From contig OX621244.1 in assembly GCA_951640165.1 (NCBI GenBank), positions 12,108,001 to 12,172,000 on the forward strand: a stretch of DNA of 64,000 nucleotides. The letters are read 5' to 3'. Below, one piece after another: positions 55,532-64,000 of the stretch. Every line of letters starts with the position of its first letter. Within the stretch, counting starts at the first letter, position 1. The stretch comes from Pseudoips prasinana. Taxonomy: Eukaryota; Arthropoda; Insecta; Lepidoptera; Nolidae. The translations under genes were made by a program, and so were the position numbers. Under the pieces are notes generated by a model. That model did not search any database and was not told the origin of the DNA. It worked only from the letters and a program-made list of their open reading frames with translations.

Positions 55532-55622
55532 TTAGGTTTAGTCGGTGCGAGTTCGACATACCCACCCGCAGATACTTTTGCGGTGTGCGTAGGCACTCTC
55601 GCTACCTTATCAAAAATAAAAA
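55532..55622 (+). mobile_element. Second R1-type 3' end in tandem
   Basis: After the poly(A) of the main element comes a second 3' terminus: GGTTAGGTTTAGTCGGTGCG, AGTTCGACATACCCACCCGC, GCACTCTCGCTACCTTATCA and AAAATAAAAAAG. It matches 55440-55525 with small differences. Confidence 0.85.
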
Positions 55623-56233
55623 AGATATCATTTTATGTTTTATTTCCGTAACATTGACATTTTCCAAAAACAGCTAATTTGTTGACCTTTGCTCGACATT
55701 AGAATTGAATACGAAGTATCAAGAAACAATGAAACAGCCTGTATTGTTCAATGTAAATGTCAACATTGAACTTGAATGTGTCAACTGTCGCGAACATTTT
55801 GGGAATATGACATAAATTATATCAACCCTTATTGGATGAATGGAATGGAATAAATACCATATGTATTCCGGCTCAGGTTACGTTGTTCGCCGTTTTGCTA
55901 ATTCTCTGAGTTTTGTGGTCCAATTCATGCGCAGGAGCGATTTTATAGTGCATTTTTCTTAAGGAGAGTACGAAATTTCCCCGAGACCGGACTTTAGTAT
56001 GGCGACAAAAACTCATATGACTTCTTTCTAACAATGCCTATGATTGTAGTCATAGATTCGTCTTTCTTAGGTGATCTTATTGGTCGAAGTCTCCAGACAT
56101 GAGTCTTTGTAACCATGTTAGCTAATTTTATCTTTTATCGATTGTTTTATTTGTGGAGAATTATCAATAGCTAAATTACTGTGCATACGTCCATATGTCT
56201 TCCTAATAGTGTAAAATAAAATAACAATTAGGT
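55623..56233. other. Unique DNA, no gene seen
   Basis: No feature supported; contains short repeats of TGTCAACATTGAA type only. Confidence 0.45.
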
Positions 56234-56640
56234 TGGCCAAATGGTCTAGTGGTTAGTGACCCTGACTGCTAAGCCAGAGATCGTGGGTTTGATTCCCACC
56301 CAGGAAAAATCTTTGTGTATAATTTACCTGTAGTAGGTAATACAGACTCTGCCTAGTTTGATTTTTTGTGCTTAGTTTATGATCGGATGCCTGTGCATCC
56401 GATCGCAAATAGGCCTCGAATTTTGCGGGCATATGTGCGGATGCGGCAACGGCGCGGGAGTGGCAGGATCTTATGTGTAAAATAAAATGGATCTACCCTC
56501 GAAAACAGCGGCGCGGGAGCGGGAGACGAGCGGTGCACTCCAGTCAAGCGGTGACCGCCCCCGCGCCGCCGCCGCCGCCCGCCCCGCTGCCCGCTAAATT
56601 CGAGGCAGAGGCCTGAGTTTCCCCAATATATTTATTATAT
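56234..56640 (+). mobile_element. SINE-D carrying a GC-rich MITE
   Basis: Head TGGCCAAATGGTCTAGTGGT, CCAGAGATCGTGGGTTTGAT and CCCACCCAGGAAAAATCTTT; tail pieces GCCTAGTTTG and, after the insert, CCCCAATATATTTATTATAT. Confidence 0.85.
56411..56614. mobile_element. GC-rich miniature inverted-repeat element
   Basis: Starts AGGCCTCGAATTTTGCGGGC and ends GCCCGCTAAATTCGAGG...AGGCCT. The ends are complementary apart from a short insertion (CAGAGG) near the right end. The interior is strongly GC-rich (GGCGCGGGAGCGGGAGACGA; CCGCCGCCGCCGCCCGCC). No clear target duplication is visible, and the superfamily is undetermined. Confidence 0.75.
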
Positions 56641-57109
56641 AAAAATCAAATTACTTTATCGTTTTAATAATTAAGTGCAGACCACTACACGAATTTTAAT
56701 TTATTTGTTAAGTAACGTCTAATTTATTTCGTCCACACAATCACCGCGCTCTCTTCCAAATTATAGTTTTCGATACTCTAATATTCAACCATTGGTACTA
56801 CTCACCCTTCCAATTGTCGCAGCTAGGATCAGTATGACAGTACATTGTGGTAGTAATTACGTCGCATTGTACATTTATGGGTACATATTGTTCATTTGGC
56901 GTGATCTTTTATTGTGTGAACACTTGTTTGGAACATGTTTTTTATCCAATAATTCAGATACCAAATCTCTTTTGTTTCTTAATTGTTAATAAATTATTAA
57001 TTTGTGGCAAATGTAACTGGCACTTAAAAATCTTTTTATATATTTCTTGTGTTAAAGTTACATTTTGATAGCCTTAGATCTTATCTTAAATCGAGGGGGT
57101 GTACAAACA
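56641..57109. other. Unique AT-rich DNA
   Basis: No feature supported. Confidence 0.45.
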
Positions 57110-57228
57110 TGCAATTAATGGACACAACAAACATCCAGACTCAGAACAACTAAATATGGGTCATACAAATAGTTGTTCTGTGTGGGGTTAGAACATGTGG
57201 CCGTTGAGGTGTAGCAAAGCTATTACAC
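57110..57228 (-). mobile_element. SINE-C relic
   Basis: ACATCCAGACTCAGAACAAC, TGGGTCATACAAATAGTTGT and TGTGTGGGGTTAGAAC match the family body; the tRNA head is decayed. Confidence 0.7.
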
Positions 57229-57867
57229 AAAACAAAAGTATCTAGGGATACAGTACATTTTAAACTATAAAATTAACTAATTTATATTTTCCAAATTTAG
57301 TCTTGCGGACTGATTTGAATCGGTAGAAGACCTGATCACATTTGAATCAGCCACAATTCGCTTAAATTTGCCTTAAATTAGGCAACCTTAATGCTTTGAT
57401 TTATACAGAAAGGCATACGTGGGAAATTCTCCAAAGAAGAGATGGTGTAGTTGCCGTGCATACCCCACAGTAAATTTTTGACATGTTAGACAGAACGTGG
57501 GCGGCCATTTATCAAAGTGATTTTGATGAACTTATTTATAAGTGTGTCAAATCGCTGAGAATGTATGATTCGTGTCAATGGCGGTAACAGAGATTATTAT
57601 TTTTGTATTATATTTACAAAAAATATTACAAATTATCCTAATAATGCCATTTAAGTAACGGCAACATTAGCAGCTTAGGTTAATTTCCTACAACGAAATA
57701 ATGTTTTTTTTTAATATTACTTAATATACGAGTAAATTGTTAACTTAAACACTGGTATTTGAGCAAGAAGCCCGTCTGGAAGACTAGATTCGCTAAATAT
57801 TTATTGCATATTTTTTATTGTTAAAAATTTAGTTGATCCCCTTTGACACTTTTGATGTGGTATTGTT
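57229..57867. other. Unique AT-rich DNA
   Basis: No feature supported. Confidence 0.45.
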
Positions 57868-57985
57868 TTATATTTTGGTAAGGCAAACAAGCAAGCGAGT
57901 CACCTGATGATCAGTTATCACCGCCGTCCATGGACACCTTGAGAAAGGAATAGGCCAGCTTCTTGAAGGCAACTTATTTTTTAAC
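57868..57985 (+). mobile_element. LINE 3' end fragment
   Basis: GTAAGGCAAACAAGCAAGCG, AGTCACCTGATGATCAGTTA and ACCGCCGTCCATGGACACCT resemble a common lepidopteran LINE 3' region; clade not determined. Confidence 0.6.
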
Positions 57986-59486
57986 TACCTACTACGACAC
58001 TCGTGCAGTCAATCAAGTGTGCCTAGTTGGAGAGTACAAAATGAATGAATCAAAATTATGAGTTAAATAATATTAGGAAGCAAAACTTGGCTATGTATAT
58101 CATTTCTATTCTCTACTATGAATTTGCAGTAGATTACACATCACAATTATATTATATTACAATTATATTAGAGTAGATCAATTATAATTACCTATAGATC
58201 AAAAAGATAACAAAACTGGTATATGATATCAAACAATATGATATATGCTTGATTATTCTTTAATGGATAAAACGTATCAATTCTATCGAGCAATCTAGCA
58301 ATCTTTTGTTCACTTATTTGATTTAACAAAATAATACAACCTGATTTTTTATGAAGTATGCCGCGTACGTTACTTTTTAATTAGTTTCTCGTTGTTTAAA
58401 GTAACTTTATTACGCTTGAAATTATTAATAGTAACCTAAAATCATTATAAATTGTTTCAAGGATAAACACAATTAAAAATTTACCGTAGCTTCGAACTCA
58501 ACCCACATCGGTGAAGGAACGAATTGTTGAAAAATTACTCCGAACACGTTATAATCCTTTGAACCTTTCGGTACCAGCTTTGAAGTTATCGTACTCATAT
58601 TACATTGTTAGCAAAAACCTGCATCCGAACATTTAAGTGGTGCGAGAACAAACAAAACGCGAAACAAAGTTCTAGTAACCACTTTTCCTGTATGTATTAG
58701 ATTTATACTATATCAAATTGCCGTTTAAAATCCATTGCTTTAGTAAATCAAGGCTATTTTTTATATAGGCTCAATCAAGATCGCTTCGGTCAATTATATG
58801 GATTTTTAGTAAGCAAATGTTCCGAAGCCGGTTCTCAATTAGAAATAGTGATTTGAAAATCGATAAAATTTGTAATTGTTTTATAGATGACTTTTATGAT
58901 TAAAGAATATTCGAAATGATGTTACACGCTATTTAAGTACATGAATATGGATGGAGCGTTGAGGTTAAGAGAATGAAAATCGAATGTAAATAAATATACA
59001 GTTAATAATTACTGTTTTATTAACCAAACGATTTCTTTATTGCAACCAATTTGAACAATGTGTATGGGACGTTCTCAATAGTATTCTTATTATGTATCTA
59101 TCGAACAAAACGGTAAAATAAAACATGCAGTTGAAATAATAATTACAGCTTTATTCTTTGCATACCTTCGTTTTAAAATCGTTTAAATTTATTAATCGTT
59201 TAGCCTTGTATTATTTCGGTGACACGTTAAAATAAAGAAAATTTTCTACTATATTTTTGGCAACGGAATGCCTGAGCCTTGAAAACCAAATTCGGGAATG
59301 CATACATATAAACATCAGGTAGGTATGACTCTACCAATCTAGGATGTAATGGTGGGTCAATCTTCCATAAGCGATGACATAAGATTGATCTGCGGTGTGT
59401 ATTGTTTGTATCTTAACGCTAGAGCCCTTACTCTGGATTGGAAAATATACTCGGTCGAAATTGTAGCATTTCCAATATAGGTTTAA
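57986..59486. other. Unique AT-rich DNA
   Basis: No repeat or gene recognised. Confidence 0.5.
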
Positions 59487-59920
59487 ATTTAGAAAAATAT
59501 AAATATTGTTATCAGTTTCCTGGTTGCCATAGTACTGTAATGATATTGCCTGCCCTCCTATAGAATAAAACCTCTTTTGAGAAGACAGCTAACTCTGGTC
59601 ATTTTATCAAAATAGCTGGACATAGATTTTAAAATGAGAGTAGAATTCTAATTAAATAAAAAGAATAATTTTACGTTTCAATGATGTTTGTCAATAGTTA
59701 TCAAAATGGAGTGCTAAAGAATACATTGTGAAATCTAGTTTTAGTATTTTTTCAATAAAATAAGTGATTGGTGTTTAATACGTGTGTTATCATTGTGAAG
59801 GTCTCCCTAGATCCCGTTACAGAGTACCTCTTGCTGCTGCGAGTGTTCTACAGTACCGTCTCTGCCTAGTATAGCATCAGATGGCAGCGTGTTGGTTGCC
59901 CCAAGATATTTATTATATAT
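59487..59920 (+). mobile_element. SINE tail (A/D type) split by a solo LTR
   Basis: TATCAGTTTCCTGGTTGCCA and TAGTAC lead up to the insert. The tail resumes with CGTCTCTGCCTAGTATAGCA, CAGATGGCAGCGTGTTGGTT and CCCCAAGATATTTATTATAT. Confidence 0.85.
59536..59852 (+). mobile_element. Probable solo LTR
   Basis: A 317-bp insert beginning TGTAATGATATTGCC and ending GTGTTCTACA (TG...CA). It is flanked by GTAC on both sides (59532-59535 and 59853-59856), or by a 5-bp AGTAC duplication if the LTR ends one base earlier. An AATAAAA signal and no coding sequence are present. Size, termini and duplication fit a Ty3/gypsy or BEL/Pao solo LTR. The orientation is assumed. Confidence 0.75.
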
Positions 59921-60457
59921 TTATTTATTATTATAGCCCTTAAAAATAATTAATTCCTAATCTCATGTTCAAATTTGGATCAATAGTCAAAAATCAATTA
60001 TGCTATTTTTACATCTGTATTTCTTTTACAATCAAGTGGAGGAAATTTTTGCCCGTAACCTAATTTCAAATTAAACTCATCTCTAGAATAAAAACAAATT
60101 GCAAAGTTTGGCTTGAATTTACTCCCATTTTTTATTTTATATTACATTTTATAACATAAGCTTACTATAAAAAAGTTCTCTCGTTAAAAACATTGTAGGT
60201 ACATAGGTAGTATGTGAATTGCAATTCCGTTCGATTTCCATTCGAAAGTTATCAGTACCACAACAATAAATCAAGCTAATTAAGTGCAGGATCGCAAGTA
60301 TCGACAGAGACAAACGAACAAATGAATCGCGACACAATTATATTAATCAGCATTCATTTGTCAAATGTTGTCGATCAAGTGCTGTTGGCCACATCGTTTA
60401 CGTTTAAGTATGTTCAATGTTTAACTGATGTTTGATTTCATATATACCTACATATAG
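59921..60457. other. Unique AT-rich DNA
   Basis: No feature supported. Confidence 0.45.
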
Positions 60458-60645
60458 GTCCGTTGCTGGACAACGGCCACGCCTAAGGATCTCCACAATG
60501 GTCGGTCTTGTGCTGCCCGCACCCAGCAGCCTTGTGACCCTTGCAAGATCGTCGGTACACTTTTTAGAGAGCCTGCCCACATTGCGTCTTCCGGTTTGTG
60601 GTCACCACTCGAGAGCCTTTCTGCACCAGCTGCCGTTGGTTTTAC
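60458..60645 (-). mobile_element. RTE-clade LINE fragment
   Basis: Minus strand: CACAAACCGGAAGACGCAAT, GTGGGCAGGCTCTCT, AAGGGTCACAAGGCTGCTGG and GACCGACCATTGTGGAGATC. It lacks the extreme 3' tail. Confidence 0.8.
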
Positions 60646-60658
60646 GATAGGATAGGTA

Positions 60659-60795
60659 CAGACGCCAGCACATCAAGATACTCCAATCTGTCAAATTTCC
60701 CCAATTGAAAGTGAACCTTATGCTTTTGTATGATAAAGTTGAAAATCTATAAAAGAGATTTGACAGATTGGGGTAGCTGGATGTGCTGGCGTCTG
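60659..60795. mobile_element. MITE-X copy 3
   Basis: Complete, CAGACGCCAGCACATCAAGA to GATGTGCTGGCGTCTG, TA on both sides; 137 bp. Confidence 0.9.
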
Positions 60796-60889
60796 TACCA
60801 TACAGGTATCATATATACGCTCACTATTTGAAGAATTGTATAACCGAAGTAGCAAACGGCAGAGCCTATATATAGCTTGTAGAACCGAC

Positions 60890-60975
60890 GCGGTGACGCT
60901 AAAGTCGGTATCGCTGAGAAGCAGGTAGCGCTAGATGGGTCATTGTAAATATCTTTGGGGGAGGATTTCGGTCAA
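60890..60975 (+). mobile_element. RTE-like 3' end, heavily decayed
   Basis: AGCAGGTAGCGCTAGATGGG and ATCTTTGGGGGAGGATTTCG with a GATGATGACATG tail are weak matches to the family end. Confidence 0.45.
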
Positions 60976-63208
60976 GATGATGACATGTATCATGTAATAG
61001 CTTGTAAATGCACGCCGAAATTTGCAAAGTTTGAATATTAAGGCTTATAATGAGTCAGTACTATCACTTGCCTTATTCTTAAAAGATCAAATTTTAAGTA
61101 AGTCGGAGTTAATGATATTTTTTTATTTTTAAATGTACACTCTAAGAACCCTACACATAAACGCTAAACTGCACTAGACATTTAAAAGGGGTATATTGTG
61201 CGTACTTTGGCTCTATGAGAAACTTGACTGGTGAAATACGTCCACCATACAGATTACACTGATAATGTTGTGGGTGTAAGTACAAAAGGTAATGCGTGAG
61301 TGTATCCACCGCTCTGTTCAAGCAGCTGACGACTAGTTGTACCATTTTGGCCCAAAAATTTTGAATACAGCAGAAAACAGCCGCGCATACATTGTAAGAA
61401 TGAATCAATAACTCCTGTTAAATTGCAACAGAGTTTCACTTACCCAACGCTATCCGGAAATCTACGTGAAACAAAATTGAAGCATTAAACCGAATAAAGT
61501 AAAAATTCACAATATTTAAACGAAGAGCGCGAACGAATGAAACTACATCGTTATGCATAAATCCTATTGTGAGAAACGACAGCTGGCCTCATTCGCTTGC
61601 AGCCATTTAACAAACTGTAAGTGCGTTCGGGAATTAATTTGCAAAACAAATGAGGATTGTGCATAACATAAATAAAACAATGTTGCCAGAAAATCTAGCG
61701 TGTTTATCGTGTCTCCCTAAAATCACAAAGGTAATTTACCGTTTTAGTTTATAATACAAGCTCTTCCCTCGAGGCAAGTTTGCTTGTGACAATATGGACA
61801 GTACATTGTTTTCGTATAGTTGTAATCAATTTTAACGTCATGGCTGATCCTAAAATCTAGCTTGAGGTACTTAATCTCAATTTATTACATCAGACTTAAT
61901 TTATAACCATGCTGGCAATAAGGGTTACAGAACAAGATAAACATAACGAAAGGTATGTAGCTAGCACGGACATCAAAGCTATTAACTATTGAAATAATTT
62001 ATTTTTAGAAAAGCAATGATTACGTGAAGACTTGCTATTAAAATATGTAGATTATATTTTCTTATATCTGCATATCAAATTTTAAAGCTATTGATGATTT
62101 TAAGAACACAGCCACGGCACACAAGATCGATGTATCCCAAAACAAAAAATATTAACATTACTTCAAAGAATTAGGCTTGCCAACAGATGATTCTAATCAA
62201 AACTTTCAACTAACGAAAATATTTATTGTAATTTGAAATATTTCCTTGTCCAGAATTTAAAATGGTCAACTCTAATATTTCCATTTCCAAATCAATCTTC
62301 ACTCTCTCAACATCTCTCACTGACTAAAGTTTAATGAATACAATAAAATTTAAAAATCAGATTCCATATTGCTTCCAATTTTTCTGAATACTAACCTACA
62401 TTCCAAAAACTCATTTTAATAATTTTAGTATATCGGACCTGTAACGACCAAAGACAAACACGCCATAGTAAGCTATTTTATGGACCGTAATCTTAAAATT
62501 ATTACTAAGCCCACACGTTAATCAACAACAGGTTAAATTTTTCTGTTATAATACATAAATATAAAAGGGAATACAAAAATTAAACACTAAAAACTATATT
62601 GCCACGAGCAAATTAAATTAACATGAATATCTCATGAATACAGGTACTAAAAATTATAATGAACATTTTACATAAACTGGTGTTTGGCATATAAATGTAG
62701 ATATTAGTTTTATGGCTTATTTCGATTATTTACATACATCTTGAATTGTTAAAGAAAATAACTGGCATTTGGTTATTAAAAAAGAAATGATAATATGGTG
62801 TAGGAGGAAAGTATGCTACTGAAGTTATAAATACAAAATAGTTTGAAGAAGATTTGTAATGAAATTGGAGTCCAAATCATGTCATTGCGATTCTAAATTA
62901 TCATTTATGAAACAGTTTTAAATTTCAATTTCATCTCACAGTCTGTCGATCCCACAAACCTGTAAACATTCGGCGATGATAAGAGCCTAAGCGTGCTGTC
63001 ATTTTAAATATGGGGTCACCCATAATCTGAGCATGAAAGTAGATTGATATCTGAGTGAGTTTGGGGTTTGGAGACAACAGTCATAACTCATAAGTAAGCC
63101 ATGTCCAATCCAACCAATATATCTGATAGGTTACCACAGTACATGAATAAATAAAAATATTATTATTGAAAGTGTCTTACCAAAGCAATTACAAGATATC
63201 AGTTTTCT
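60976..63208. other. Long unique AT-rich stretch
   Basis: No repeat or gene recognised. A patch at 61500-61660 (TATGCATAAAT, GAATTAATTTGCAAAACAAA) is rich in AT-type factor-binding motifs and may be regulatory. Confidence 0.45.
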
Positions 63209-63211
63209 TTC

Positions 63212-63432
63212 ATCATCACCATCATGTCAGCCAAAGTACATTCACAGCTGGACAAAAGCTTTCCCAAAGAATGAGGGGATATGCCATAATAGGCACGCTT
63301 GGCAGACGGGTTGGTGATCGTAATTTGATGGCCATAGTTCACAGTATAACGCTGCTGCTCATTCTCTGGTAGGTATTCCCTCGGGCGATTTCTACGATGA
63401 AAAGATGGGGTGATGATATTCTATGCCGTCAC
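63212..63432 (-). mobile_element. RTE-like LINE 3' end, second subfamily
   Basis: Minus strand: GAGGGAATACCTACCAGAGA, ATGAGCAGCAGCGTTATACT, CCAACCCGTCTGCCAAGCGT and GGAAAGCTTTTGTCCAGCTG; tail TGATGGTGATGATG. Confidence 0.78.
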
Positions 63433-63439
63433 CACACAT

Positions 63440-63700
63440 TAGTTTGCATTGTCCCTCAACGCGGATGGGGGCCGCGTCATGTCATTAACGTAGAGCGATA
63501 GTTACACAAAACTCCCTAAAATGATGATCTTGCCCTCTCTCTGCCAGTAATCGCCCAGAGTCGAGGTTCGAACCCCACAGGGGGTGCCCTCCGGCGCGGG
63601 TTACTTAATTGCTAGACGACTTGAGCCCTCTGCTCGCCTCTATAGTCCGGTGAAGCAGTTAAAGCCTCCTAAGCTAACTGTAGCGTCAGGTCAAAAAAAA
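63440..63700 (+). mobile_element. Repeat H (SINE-like)
   Basis: TAACGTAGAGCGATAGTTAC, CGAGGTTCGAACCCCACAGG, GGGTGCCCTCCGGCGCGGGT, TACTTAATTG and GTCCGGTGAAGCAGTTAAAG, then poly(A) at 63693-63704. The B-box-like GGTTCGAACCC and A-tail support a SINE. This copy is far from the palindrome and helps define the family. Confidence 0.65.
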
Positions 63701-63704
63701 AAAA

Positions 63705-64000
63705 GTCACCATATAGCAAAAGCAGTTTGCTTTATCATTATCGTATTTGCGGTGTGGTTTAACTATGAAGTACAGAAACACACAGAAATTAAACCACTTT
63801 GATGGCCACATAAAGTCTTACCGCGTGCCTATGTGCTTTACTTCACCAATCACTACGGTGATTCCAACTGGCTATGAGCACCATAGGTATAAGATATATT
63901 AAATACCACACGCCGCCAAAAATCCTTTCTAATACATGTTGAACCTTCGGTTGTTACACCAATTTGGAGAACTAAACTGACTGAATGAAGACAAGGGTCA
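63705..64000. other. Unique DNA to the window end
   Basis: No feature supported. Confidence 0.4.

Noticed and set aside
53090..55550. Telomeric TTAGG-type repeats around GGTTAGGTTTAG, suggesting a telomere-specific element
   Set aside because: The motif occurs once per element end and is part of the LINE's own sequence; there is no TTAGG array.
53096..55596. Long minus-strand frames (up to 289 codons) opposite the reverse transcriptase
   Set aside because: They are mirror frames caused by the GC-rich codon use of the plus-strand ORF; the plus-strand frame has all RT motifs.

Overview
This 64-kb window looks like intergenic or intronic DNA from a lepidopteran (moth or butterfly) nuclear genome. 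The background is AT-rich. It is crowded with short tRNA-derived SINEs, a 5S rRNA-derived SINE, 5'-truncated RTE-type LINE ends carrying (GAT)n or (ATG)n tails, non-autonomous Helitrons ending in CTAGT, MITEs, and one GC-rich R1-clade non-LTR retrotransposon. I see no convincing multi-exon host gene, functional tRNA or rRNA gene, CRISPR array, operon or prokaryotic feature. One minus-strand stretch (2537-2704) could be a terminal coding exon, but it is weak. Family labels (SINE-A, -B, -C, -D, -F, Helitron-1, MITE-X, repeat G, repeat H) are mine, defined by copies that recur inside the window.

Layout. 1-8.4 kb: scattered SINEs, one MITE and a small Helitron in mostly unique DNA. 8.45-18.25 kb: the most striking structure. 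It is a ~4.28-kb-arm near-perfect palindrome (arms 9628-13925 and 13969-18250), preceded by a third, direct copy of its first ~1.14 kb (8486-9626). A 50-bp-stem hairpin and a 25-bp-stem hairpin sit at the repeated inner end, and the loop of the larger hairpin is inverted between copies. 18.3-39 kb: a mosaic of SINEs, RTE ends and Helitrons with several clean nested insertions. 39.28-42.83 kb: a single Helitron insertion (A/T flanks, TC...CTAGT ends) whose interior is a tandem array of about twelve ~273-bp 5'-end units. 43-53 kb: SINEs, AT-rich unique DNA and a few patches that could be regulatory. 53.0-55.6 kb: an R1-clade LINE with an internal deletion that fuses part of ORF1 in frame to the reverse transcriptase palm. 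56-64 kb: a GC-rich MITE inside a SINE, a solo LTR inside a SINE tail, and long unique stretches.

How the parts relate. Nearly everything identifiable is a parasite of another element. SINEs with different tRNA heads (A, B, D) share one 3' tail, which implies they use the same LINE machinery. MITEs, RTE ends and an LTR sit inside SINEs, a SINE sits inside a Helitron, and a Helitron array sits inside an older LINE 3' end. The SINE sequences give the empty-site sequence, so target-site duplications can be read directly. The palindrome is younger than all elements within it: its arms differ only by a few small changes that I could see.
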